The notes under the pieces: model-generated
What the model was told of the DNA's origin: nothing
The model's database searches: none
What the model saw: only the letters and a program-made list of their open reading frames with translations
Assembly: GCA_002288455.1 (NCBI GenBank)
Contig: NEUS01000002.1
Location: 16,797 to 80,796 of the forward strand
Source: Opitutia bacterium Tous-C1TDCM
Lineage (GTDB): Bacteria; Verrucomicrobiota; Verrucomicrobiia; Opitutales; Opitutaceae
Direction of reading: 5' to 3'
Length of the DNA: 64,000 nt
In this document: positions 26,493-35,479 of the stretch, piece by piece
How positions within the stretch are numbered: position 1 is the stretch's first letter
Layout: each line of letters begins with the position of its first letter
Made by a program: the position numbers and the translations under genes

Positions 26493-28516
26493 GCGGAAAC
26501 AGGACGGGGCTCAGGCTCCGGCGGCGGAGCGATGCGGAGCTCGAAGCGGCGGCCGGCCAATTCGAAGAACGCCGGGTACCGCACCGGATCCGCGACCCGA
26601 AGTTGGTTGAACAGTTGCCGCAGCGTGCGATCCGGATCGAGCCGGCTGTCGGCCGGCCGCCGCCGCGGATAGTAGGAGGGTTCGCCCTGCTGCGCCCGGC
26701 CCTCGGCCGCGCTGGCGGGAAACCGGGCAACAAACCGGCGGCAAAGGGCCAGCGTCGCCCTCGCCTGCGCGGCCCGCAATTCGTCGATCGTTTCCGTTCC
26801 GAGCAACCGGATCGAATCCCGATCGTGGATTGCGCCGCTGTCCACCGCCTCCTCGGCTTCGAGCAGCGAAACCGGAATCTCGGACTTCCCTTCGAGCACC
26901 TGCCAGGTGAACGGAGACCAACCCCGTCCGTGCGGCAAAGCGCTTTCGTGCACCACCAGATTGTGCCGGTGGCGGCGCCTGATGTCCGCCGGAACCAATT
27001 GGCCGCAACCCACGAGGAAACAAAGATCGCCGGCACCGAGATCCTCCGGCCGATGCACCCAAGCGACGGAATGCCCGTCGGCCAACCACCCCGCAACGAG
27101 GCCGGCCAACGGCTCGTTCAGCCAGGACGCCGCGTCGCTCAGCAGCGAAAGCCTCAAACCGGAATCGGCCGCGGTCTCCCGCAGTCGCATCCGCCGGAGG
27201 CTCGCGTCGGCTCCGGTGCGCAAGCCCAAGGGCTCGGCGCCGCGGAGCAGCGCCACCGCGGAACCAAGGAGTTTGCCGCGCACCGTGGCGGACCGCCCGT
27301 CATCCTCCACGTCGAATTCCACGGTCGTTTCTTCTCCGTCCGTCGCGAGGCGCACGGAACCCAAGGGCAATCCCTGGGCCGCGGCGGAAAACCCGCGGAC
27401 CGTCGCGCCCCCGGAACGTTCGGCGCCGGCGGGCCGCACGGCCCAAGCCGCGACCGGAGTCGGCAACATCGCTTCGGCCACGCGCTTTGCTCCGAAGCCG
27501 TCGACCACCGCCGCACCCGCGTCGCCCAGACGGGCGGCGAAATCCGGTGCGCCGATCAGGCGACGCAGGGCCGTTCGCAGCAACCCCGGATGCCACGTTG
27601 CTTTGGTGCCGGTAAAAAGAGCCAAACCCGCCGCCTCCAGCGCCACACAAGCGGGAACCTGGTTTTCCGCCACCGCGGTGACGACCGACGGCACCCCGAG
27701 GCAAAGCCGCTCCCACGTCGTCGCCCCGCCGGCGCCGATCGCGACATCGGCTCCCGCCAGCAGATCCGCAAGATGGCTCATCGGCCCGTGGATCAGGGTC
27801 TGCGGCCGGGTCGCCGCCTGCGCCACCAGGCGTTCCCGGTGCGGACTGCTTGCCCCGACCACCACATCGGCGAAGAGGCCGGAAAATTCCGGCTCCGACA
27901 ACACCGCCAACGTCCGGCCGGTGAGATCCGTTTCATCGGCGCCGCCGAAGAAAACCACGACGCGGCCCGCGGCGCGTTCGCGGTTCCGGACCCGCCCCCT
28001 CCGCTCCGCAAACGCCGGATGCAGCAGCGCGTACTTCGGCCCCAACAAAGCGCGCGCGCCGGGCGGCAACGGCACGCAGGTCGCCCCGAGATTCTGGTTG
28101 AGCAACAGATCGCACGCGTGCGCGCGCTCCGGCAAATCGTCGATCGCGAGAATCCGGTGCGCTCCCGGCCGCAGAGCCGTTTCCCAATCCGAACCCAAGC
28201 CGTAGTGGTCGACGACAAGCCAATCGGCCGGCCGCCGGCCGATCGCGGCGAGGGTCTCGCCGGCATCCCGCGCCACCGGGACCCCGCGCCACTTGCCGTA
28301 GATATCCGGATCGGTCGCTTCGGCTTCCGGAGGCGGCAACACCGTCACCGGCAGGCATTCGTCCTGCAACCGGGCGACCAGATGGCCGCGGTGTTCGCGC
28401 GCGACAAACCGGACTTCGGCGCCGCGCAGGCGCAGCTCGCGGGCCAAGGTGAGGCATCGCATCAGGTGCCCCGTGCCCATCTGGTCCGAAGCATCGGCGC
28501 GGAAGACGACTTTCAT
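26489..28516 (-). CDS. pseG: PseG (UDP-sugar hydrolase) fused to a C-terminal formyltransferase-like domain
   Basis: Start MKVVFRADASDQMGTGHLMRCLTLARELRLRGAEVRFVAREHRGHL (PseG); C-terminal VGCGQLVPADIRRRHRHNLVVHESALPHGRGWSPFTWQVLEGKSEIPVSLLEAEEAVDSGAIHDR (formyltransferase-like). Confidence 0.88.
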   Translation of the reverse strand: MKVVFRADASDQMGTGHLMRCLTLARELRLRGAEVRFVAREHRGHLVARLQDECLPVTVLPPPEAEATDPDIYGKWRGVPVARDAGETLAAIGRRPADWLVVDHYGLGSDWETALRPGAHRILAIDDLPERAHACDLLLNQNLGATCVPLPPGARALLGPKYALLHPAFAERRGRVRNRERAAGRVVVFFGGADETDLTGRTLAVLSEPEFSGLFADVVVGASSPHRERLVAQAATRPQTLIHGPMSHLADLLAGADVAIGAGGATTWERLCLGVPSVVTAVAENQVPACVALEAAGLALFTGTKATWHPGLLRTALRRLIGAPDFAARLGDAGAAVVDGFGAKRVAEAMLPTPVAAWAVRPAGAERSGGATVRGFSAAAQGLPLGSVRLATDGEETTVEFDVEDDGRSATVRGKLLGSAVALLRGAEPLGLRTGADASLRRMRLRETAADSGLRLSLLSDAASWLNEPLAGLVAGWLADGHSVAWVHRPEDLGAGDLCFLVGCGQLVPADIRRRHRHNLVVHESALPHGRGWSPFTWQVLEGKSEIPVSLLEAEEAVDSGAIHDRDSIRLLGTETIDELRAAQARATLALCRRFVARFPASAAEGRAQQGEPSYYPRRRPADSRLDPDRTLRQLFNQLRVADPVRYPAFFELAGRRFELRIAPPPEPEPRPVSA

Positions 28517-28688
28517 GGAGACGTCCTCCGGCAGGCCGCACGCCGGGCGAATCCCGTTCGGACACACCCGCGGCGCTCCTTGCGCAGAGCTGTCGTCGCG
28601 AGATCGGCGGCTGCCGTTTCGGCCAACGTCCCGCCGCCGCCGCGGGCGGCACGGCCGGGGTCGCGAAGGAAGTTGGACATCCGTGGGT

Positions 28689-29390
28689 TCACGCTGGCTG
28701 GCGAACGATGCTGTCGAACATCAGCTCCGCCCGGGTCCAATCTTCGGGGTTGTCGATATCCTGCACCCGCCAGCGCGGAATCATGACCGGAAACGAATGC
28801 GGCTCGAAGAAACGGCGGCCCGTCAGCCACGCTTCCGGCCGGCCCCAATAGAACTGGCCGGCATCGTGGTAAGCCCGCGGCAAATCCTGCGACCGGCTGT
28901 GAAACTTGTCCGGGAAAAACATTTCGACGCCGCCTTCCGGATGCATCCGGAACGAACGGAAAATCGGCGCGGCGAACTCGACCGCGGAAAACGCATACTG
29001 CCAAGGTCCGGACCTCAGAGCATCCCGTCCGCGGAGCAGGTCGTCCGGTTGGACAAACGGAGCCGTGGCGTAGAGGCAGCAAACGGCGGCGGGAGTCTCC
29101 CCGTTTTCCTGCAGCCAACGGGTGGCATGGGCAATCACCTCGATGGTACCCGCATGGTCGCCCGCCAATTCGGGTGGACGACGGAACGGCACTTCGGCGC
29201 CGCAATCCCGCGCCAACGCCGCGATCTCCTCGTCGTCGGTGGAAACAAGCACGCGCCCGAACAGGCCGGAGTCGCGCGCCGCGGCGATCGAGTGGGCGAT
29301 CATCGGGCGACCGGCGAACGGCCGGATGTTTTTCCGCGGGATCCGCTTGCTGCCCCCGCGCGCGGGAATGACGCAGTGGTCTTGGGTCAT
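28689..29390 (-). CDS. pseF: Pseudaminic acid cytidylyltransferase
   Basis: MTQDHCVIPARGGSKRIPRKNIRPFAGRPMIAHSIAAA; ATGA overlap with the pseC stop. Confidence 0.92.
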   Translation of the reverse strand: MTQDHCVIPARGGSKRIPRKNIRPFAGRPMIAHSIAAARDSGLFGRVLVSTDDEEIAALARDCGAEVPFRRPPELAGDHAGTIEVIAHATRWLQENGETPAAVCCLYATAPFVQPDDLLRGRDALRSGPWQYAFSAVEFAAPIFRSFRMHPEGGVEMFFPDKFHSRSQDLPRAYHDAGQFYWGRPEAWLTGRRFFEPHSFPVMIPRWRVQDIDNPEDWTRAELMFDSIVRQPA

Positions 29391-30613
29391 GCGGCAACCC
29401 CGACCGTTCCGGCCGCTTCGCGGCCCAGTTTTCTCACCGTCGCGATCACGTGCCGCACATCGCTGTCTTCCATGGCCGGGAAGAGCGGAAGACTCATCGC
29501 CTGGGCGTAGAAGTTCTCGGCCGCCGGGCACTTGCCGGGACGGTACCCGTAGACCTTGCGGTACCAAGGCTGGAGATGAACCGGGATGTAGAGCACGTGG
29601 GCGATCACGCCTTCGGCCGCGAGTGCCTTGAAGACTTCGACGCGCGTTTTGCCGAGCGCCGCAAAATCGACCTGCAGCGTGTAAAGATGCCACGAAGCCG
29701 TCCCGACGTCCTCGGTATGGCGCAACCGCGGCACGTGCACCCAATCCAAATCCGCAAAACCCGCGTTGTACGCCGCCACGATATCCCGCCGGCGGGCCAG
29801 GAAACCGTCGAGCCGGCGGAGCTGGGAAAGCCCGAGCGCGGCCTGAAACTCCGTCATCCGGAAATTCCAGCCCAACTCCTGCATCTCGTAATACCAGGGA
29901 CCCTTTTCGCCGAGCACCGGATCATCGGCCGGCAATTGGAATCGGCCGGCGTCCCGGACCATCCCGTGGGTCCGCAGCAGGCGGGCCTGTTCCGCCCAGT
30001 CGTCGCGGTCGGTGACCAGCATGCCGCCTTCGCCGGTCGTCATGGTCTTCACGGGGTGAAAGCTGAACACGGTCATGTCCGCCCAGGGATTGCCGCCGAG
30101 CCGCCACGATCGTCCCGGCGCCGTCTCGGTATGGAATGCCCCGCCCACCGCATGGCAGGCGTCGCCGATCACGACGGCGCCGCGCGCATGCGCGACCCGC
30201 GCGATCGCAGGCAGATCGCAGGCTTGACCGGCATAGTCGACCGCCACCACCGCCCGCGTATCCGGTTTCCAGTCACGGGCCAGCGCCGCCGGATCAAGCG
30301 TGTAGGTCGCGGCATCGATATCCGCGAAATCCGGCGTTGCCCCGAGATAAACCGCCGCGTTGGCCGAGGCGAGAAAGGTGATCGGCGACGTCACGACCCT
30401 GTCCCCGGGACCGATGCCCGCGACGCGCATGGCCAGTTGCAGCGCGCAAGTCGCGTTGTTCACCGCCACGGCGTGCTTGGCGCCGACGTGCTCCGCGAAC
30501 TGACGTTCGAAGGCTTCGACCACCGGACCCTGGGTGATGAGGTTGCCGCGCAACGCAGCGGCAACCGCGGCAATGTCTTCCTCGGAAATGGATTGGCGAC
30601 CGTAGGGGATCAT
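29387..30613 (-). CDS. pseC: UDP-4-amino-4,6-dideoxy-N-acetyl-beta-L-altrosamine transaminase
   Basis: MIPYGRQSISEEDIAAVAAALRGNLITQGPVVEAFERQFAEHVGAKHAVAVNNATCALQLA; SFHPVKTMTTGEGGM. Confidence 0.94.
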   Translation of the reverse strand: MIPYGRQSISEEDIAAVAAALRGNLITQGPVVEAFERQFAEHVGAKHAVAVNNATCALQLAMRVAGIGPGDRVVTSPITFLASANAAVYLGATPDFADIDAATYTLDPAALARDWKPDTRAVVAVDYAGQACDLPAIARVAHARGAVVIGDACHAVGGAFHTETAPGRSWRLGGNPWADMTVFSFHPVKTMTTGEGGMLVTDRDDWAEQARLLRTHGMVRDAGRFQLPADDPVLGEKGPWYYEMQELGWNFRMTEFQAALGLSQLRRLDGFLARRRDIVAAYNAGFADLDWVHVPRLRHTEDVGTASWHLYTLQVDFAALGKTRVEVFKALAAEGVIAHVLYIPVHLQPWYRKVYGYRPGKCPAAENFYAQAMSLPLFPAMEDSDVRHVIATVRKLGREAAGTVGVAA

Positions 30614-30822
30614 AGGTGTTGGCGGTTGGTTAATCGGGGATCGCGGTGGTCATCGCAGGGAGCTCAGCCGACCGTTCGGCCGGCAGTCGGATTCGCGCCG
30701 CCGCCCGGCGATCGGCACCCGGCGCCTGCACGTGGAAATTCCGCCGTGCGCGCGGCGCGGTGGCGGCCGCGTCGAAGACGAAACTGGCGAGGGCTGAGCT
30801 CATGGGGGCGGAAACGGAGGGT

Positions 30823-31911
30823 TCACCGAACCGCAGCGACCCCGCTGCGCGGCGGCCGCGCGCGGTGGCGGCGGGCGGCCGGTTTCGGCGCGGCGGGCGC
30901 TCCGAAAATCAGATCGCGCAGTTCGCCGACCGACAGGAAATGTTCGTTCGTGCCGCTGATGTAGCAGAAGCCGGCCGGCACCGGCCGCGCCCTGGTCTTC
31001 GCGCAGTAGTCCTTGGGCGAATACGCGCCGCCGCTCGGCAGAATCGCGTAGTAGCGTCCGACATCGACGGTGTTGTAGCTGTCGCTCGTCGTGATCATCT
31101 CCTCGTGGATCTTCTCGCCCGGACGGACGCCGATCACGGGATGCGCGCACTCCGGCCCGATCGCCTCGGCCACATCGGTGATCCGGTACGACGGGATCTT
31201 CGGCACCAGAATCTCGCCGCCCCAGGCCTGCTCCAGACCCCAGAGCACCATCTCGATGCCTTCCTGCAGGCTGATGTTGAACCGCGTCATCGTCGGATCC
31301 GTGATCGGCAGCACGCCGGTCTTCTTCTTTTCGAGAAAGAAGGGAATGACCGAACCGCGGCTGCCCATGACGTTGCCGTAGCGCACGACACTGAAACGCA
31401 GGTCGCGCGCGCCCGCGATGTTGTTGGCCGCGACGAACAGTTTGTCCGAACAAAGCTTGGTCGCGCCGTAAAGATTGCACGGCGCCGCCGCCTTGTCCGT
31501 CGAGAGCGCGACCACCCGGCGGATGCCGCTGTCGAGACAGGCCTCGATCAGGTTCTGCGCGCCGAGCACGTTGGTCTTGATGCACTCGAAGGGATTGTAC
31601 TCCGCCGTGGGCACCTGTTTGAGCGCGGCGGCGTGCACCACGGTGTCGATGCCCTCGAGCGCGCGGCGCAGGCGCTGCTCGTCGCGGATGTCGCCGATGA
31701 AGTATCGGAGCGCCGGATACTCCGACGTCGGGAACTGCTGCGCCATCTCGAATTGCTTCAGTTCGTCGCGCGAGAACACCACCAGGCGCTTGAGCCGCGG
31801 GTAACGGGCGAGTACGGTTTGCACGAACGTCTTGCCGAACGAGCCGGTCCCTCCGGTCAGGAGGATACTGGCGTTTTCCAGGGCGTAGGGAGCGGATCGG
31901 GTGGAACTCAT
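30823..31911 (-). CDS. pseB: UDP-N-acetylglucosamine 4,6-dehydratase (inverting)
   Basis: ILLTGGTGSFGKTFVQTVLARYPRLKRLVVFSRDELKQFEM; HAAALKQVPTAEYNPFECIKTNVLGAQN; YGNVMGSRGSVIPFF. Confidence 0.94.
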   Translation of the reverse strand: MSSTRSAPYALENASILLTGGTGSFGKTFVQTVLARYPRLKRLVVFSRDELKQFEMAQQFPTSEYPALRYFIGDIRDEQRLRRALEGIDTVVHAAALKQVPTAEYNPFECIKTNVLGAQNLIEACLDSGIRRVVALSTDKAAAPCNLYGATKLCSDKLFVAANNIAGARDLRFSVVRYGNVMGSRGSVIPFFLEKKKTGVLPITDPTMTRFNISLQEGIEMVLWGLEQAWGGEILVPKIPSYRITDVAEAIGPECAHPVIGVRPGEKIHEEMITTSDSYNTVDVGRYYAILPSGGAYSPKDYCAKTRARPVPAGFCYISGTNEHFLSVGELRDLIFGAPAAPKPAARRHRARPPRSGVAAVR

Positions 31912-31937
31912 GGCGCGAAAGAAAGCGAGGCGGCGGA

Positions 31938-32222
31938 TCAGTTGGCGGGGGCGGGAAAAAAGCAGGCGGGCGGCGGCAAACCTCCGCGGCCTCCGTCCGG
32001 TCGCAGACTGGAAGCGCGGCAGTCCGGCTCCGTGCGGGCGAAACCGCGGCGCCCGCCGCGCGCGGGCGGGGCGATCCGCGGCCCGTCGGCGAAGCTCGCC
32101 GCACCGGCGTACGAAAATCCGAAACCGCCCGCGGCCGTGCCGCCGGCCGGAGCCGATGTCCACGCAGGTGAATCCGAGGAGTCTGCAAAGCGATAACCCA
32201 TGTCGGGCCATCTCTTGCACAT
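31938..32222 (-). CDS. Possible small protein upstream of pseB
   Basis: Open frame in same direction 26 nt before pseB; Gly/Ala/Arg-rich; no recognised family; may be GC-rich noise. Confidence 0.25.
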   Translation of the reverse strand: MCKRWPDMGYRFADSSDSPAWTSAPAGGTAAGGFGFSYAGAASFADGPRIAPPARGGRRGFARTEPDCRASSLRPDGGRGGLPPPACFFPAPAN

Positions 32223-32261
32223 TCCACGCCCGGCGTGTCCGAGCTTTCGCAACTAACTTAA

Positions 32262-32280
32262 CGTCAGTTTTTAACTGACG
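32262..32280. promoter_or_regulatory. Perfect inverted repeat in AT-richer intergenic patch upstream of the pse operon
   Basis: CGTCAGTT-ttt-AACTGACG. Confidence 0.45.
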
Positions 32281-32473
32281 ATAATTCCGGGACGGAAACG
32301 ACCGGAACGCACGTCTTGCGATCCAGCTCCGATCAGGCGGCAGATTTTGCCGTACCGCGCTTTCTCGCCGATTCCCGCGGATCCGCCCGCCGACGGTACC
32401 GGCACAAATCCCGGCGCCACACCCCAACCTCCCGACCAACGGCAGATCGCCCGGTTAAATCTCTGCGCCACCC

Positions 32474-34363
32474 TCAAGCCGCCGCCGCCGCTTGCCGGCA
32501 CCATGTCTGCCAGCAGGACCGCAGCGCGTCCGCCCAGCGGCGGGACTGCCCCGCGTGATCCAGCAGGATACTCCGCGCCAGATCCGCGCGCAGGCCCGCG
32601 CGAATTTCCCCCAGCCGCGTCGCATCGCGGGCCAGTTCGCACGCGCGGCGCACATAGTCGTCTTCCGAAGCCGCGATCCATTCCGGATGCCCGACCGCGT
32701 GCAACAGGCTGTCCCCCACCCGCGCGACATGCCGGTCGCCCCGCAGCGTCACCACCGGCACACCCATCCAGAGCGCTTCGCAGGTCGTGGTCGTCCCGTG
32801 ATACGGAAACGTATCCAGCGAAACATCCATGCGTCCGTACAATGCGAGGTGGCTCGCCGTATCCGCCGTGCGCTCGACCATTTCGACCCGGTCCGGCGCG
32901 ATGCCCGCGGCGGCCAGCCGGGCCGCAAAACGCGCCCGCGCCTCGGCTTCGCCCAGGCCCTCGCCTTTGAGGAGCAGCGCGGCGTCCGGCACCTGCACGA
33001 GAATCCGCGCCCACACCGCGAGCATGCGGTCGGTCACCTTCCCGAGATTGTTGAAGCAACCGAATGTCGTCCGCCCGCGGGCCAACTCCGGCGCAGGCGC
33101 CACCGGCGGCGCGTCCGCACTCGGCTGAAAGGTCCACGCGCATTCCGAGAATCGCACCAGCCGTTCCGTCGCCCACGCCTCCGCCTCCGGCGCCGGATCC
33201 GCCCGGCCGTCCGTAAACCGATAGTCCATCGCTTTCAGTCCGGTCGTATCGGGGTAGCCCAGATAATTGATCTGCACCGGCGCCAGCCGCCGCGCGAAGA
33301 GCGGCAGCCGGCAATTGATCCCGGTGTGCCCCGCCAGATCGACGAGCAGATCGGGCGCGTCCGTCCGGATCGTCGCTTCCACCGCCGCCGCCGGCTGGCC
33401 GATGAAGTTGCGCCACACTTTCGCATACCCTTTCAGCCGGGCCGACACGGCGTCTTCGCGGAAGTGATCGTGGTAGAGATAGAGTTCGAACTGCGCCGGA
33501 TCGAGCTGGCTGATCAGCGGCTCGAGGAAAAACGCGCACGAATGCGCCCGCAGGTCCGGGGAAAGGATCGCCAGCCGCAACCGCCGCCCGGGCTCCGGCC
33601 GGTTGGGAAACGCCGCCGTCGCCGCCACCCCGGCCGCCGCCGCCCGCCCGAAAGCCGCATGCTCGGCAAAAAGTTCCTCCCGGCTCACGTCGGCCAGATT
33701 GTGCAACGCGAGCAGCAGGTGGGAACGCGCCTCCAGATTGCCGGGCTGCAGGCCGAGAAACTGCCGGTAGTCCGCCACCGCCTCCGCCATGCGGTGCGTC
33801 TTGTGCAGCACTTGCGCCCGGCCGAGCCGGCCCTGCGCATAGGTCGGGTCCGCCTGCAGCGCCCGCTCGTGGCAGGCCAGCGCCTCCGTGTTGCGCCCCA
33901 TCAGCCCGAGTGTAAGCCCGAAATTGAACCAGCCGACCGCGTAGTCGGGCCGCAGGCCCGTGCACCGGCGATGGCATTCGACCGCCTCGGCGAGGCGGTC
34001 CTGGGTTTTCAGGCCGTAGGCGAGATTGTCCCAGCCTTCGTGGAAATCCGGTTTCAGTTCCACCGCCAGCCGCAGGCTCGCTTCGGCCGCCGCCGTCTGC
34101 CGCATCGCGAGCAGCGCCAACCCATAGCGCATCGCGCAGACCGCATGCTTCCGGTCCAGCCGATGCGCCCGGCCCAACAGGTCGACCGCCTCCGGCAAAC
34201 GGGCCAACTGGTAAGCGACCAAGCCCGAAAGGTGCAGGACGTCGAAGTGTTTCGGCGCCGCGACGCGGACTTGGCGGTAGTGCTGTTCCGCCTCCGCCAA
34301 CCGTCCGGCGCGGTGGTGCGCGATGCCCGCCTGAAGCAGAGATTGAAGTTTCGCCGGAGACAC
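32474..34363 (-). CDS. TPR-repeat protein with OGT/SPINDLY-type glycosyltransferase domain (second copy)
   Basis: GTG start (VSPAKLQSLLQAGIAHHRAGRLAEAEQHY) chosen over 34522 to avoid overlap with the divergent HDOD gene; LRLAILSPDLRAHSCAFFLEPLI, YLGYPDTTGLKAMDYRFTDGRADP, DVSLDTFPYHGTTTTCEALWMGVPVVTLRG. Confidence 0.9.
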   Translation of the reverse strand: MSPAKLQSLLQAGIAHHRAGRLAEAEQHYRQVRVAAPKHFDVLHLSGLVAYQLARLPEAVDLLGRAHRLDRKHAVCAMRYGLALLAMRQTAAAEASLRLAVELKPDFHEGWDNLAYGLKTQDRLAEAVECHRRCTGLRPDYAVGWFNFGLTLGLMGRNTEALACHERALQADPTYAQGRLGRAQVLHKTHRMAEAVADYRQFLGLQPGNLEARSHLLLALHNLADVSREELFAEHAAFGRAAAAGVAATAAFPNRPEPGRRLRLAILSPDLRAHSCAFFLEPLISQLDPAQFELYLYHDHFREDAVSARLKGYAKVWRNFIGQPAAAVEATIRTDAPDLLVDLAGHTGINCRLPLFARRLAPVQINYLGYPDTTGLKAMDYRFTDGRADPAPEAEAWATERLVRFSECAWTFQPSADAPPVAPAPELARGRTTFGCFNNLGKVTDRMLAVWARILVQVPDAALLLKGEGLGEAEARARFAARLAAAGIAPDRVEMVERTADTASHLALYGRMDVSLDTFPYHGTTTTCEALWMGVPVVTLRGDRHVARVGDSLLHAVGHPEWIAASEDDYVRRACELARDATRLGEIRAGLRADLARSILLDHAGQSRRWADALRSCWQTWCRQAAAAA

Positions 34364-34500
34364 GGGTTGGCCGGAGCTTCGGCACGACCGCCGCGCAACT
34401 TGAGTAGAAACCGCCTCAAGCGCATCCGGGTTGCGCCGATACTTTCCCCGGCCCCGGGCGCAACTGCCCGCACCGCCGCCCAACTTTCCACCGTATCCGT

Positions 34501-35427
34501 ATGCTGACGACGAACCTCGCAACGCCGCCGCGCACGACTCCCTTTTCCGAGGAGGAACTGCGCCGCCGGATCGACGCCTGCCCCAAGCTCGCTTCCCTCC
34601 AGAGCATCAACCGCGCGCTGAGCGATCTGGTCCGGTCCGAGCAGAGCCTGAGTTCGCAGATCGCCGAGGTCATCCGGCGCGATCCCTCGCTCTCGGCCCG
34701 GCTGCTGCGCATGGTCAACTCGGTCTATTTCGGGCTTTCGACCCGCGTGAACAATATCGAGGAAGCCGTGTTCTTCCTCGGCCTCCGCCAAATCCGCGAA
34801 CTCTCGATGGCGACTCCCATCATCGAGGAACTCGAGACGCTCCAGCCCGTCACCACGGCCTCGCTGCCCTGGAAGGAACTGTGGACGCACAGCATCGCCA
34901 CCGCGATCCTCACCCGGGAAATCCTCGCGTCGACGCAGCTGCACATCGACGACGACACCGACTACCTAATCGGCCTGCTCCACAACGTCGGCAAGGTCGT
35001 CATGGCCTATTCCTTCCCCGACGAACTGCGCACGCTGATGGCGATGCCCGCCGCCGATCCGGCCGAGTTCTGCAAATTCGAACTCGACGTCATCGGCTGG
35101 GATCACGGCCAGATCGGTGCGCACTACGCCGCCCGCCACAGTCTGTCCGAGGAAATCGTCTTCGCCCTGCGCTACCACAACGACCCGGATCGCGCGCCGC
35201 GGCACCGGCTCTTCGCCGCCGCCGTGCAAATCGCGGATCACGTGGTCCGCCACGCCGGCATCGGCGGCGGTTTCGAGCAGGTCGCGCCGGTCGCGGCCGA
35301 CGCCTGGCTCCAGCTCAGCGGCTGGCGCATTCTCTACGGGGCCGACGGCCCCGAATCCAAACTCGCCCGCGCCTCCCTCGCCAATTCCATCCAACGGCTG
35401 CCCTCCATGCTGCAGGGCCTGATCTGA
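34501..35427 (+). CDS. HDOD domain-containing protein
   Basis: LSSQIAEVIRRDPSLSARLLRMVNSVYFGLSTRVNNIEEAVFFLGLRQIRELSMATPI; LIGLLHNVGKVVMAYSFPDEL. Confidence 0.92.
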   Translation: MLTTNLATPPRTTPFSEEELRRRIDACPKLASLQSINRALSDLVRSEQSLSSQIAEVIRRDPSLSARLLRMVNSVYFGLSTRVNNIEEAVFFLGLRQIRELSMATPIIEELETLQPVTTASLPWKELWTHSIATAILTREILASTQLHIDDDTDYLIGLLHNVGKVVMAYSFPDELRTLMAMPAADPAEFCKFELDVIGWDHGQIGAHYAARHSLSEEIVFALRYHNDPDRAPRHRLFAAAVQIADHVVRHAGIGGGFEQVAPVAADAWLQLSGWRILYGADGPESKLARASLANSIQRLPSMLQGLI

Positions 35428-35479
35428 TTCCCGGATTCTCCGCGCCGGACCGAACCGGCTCCGCCTCCAACTTTCCTCC

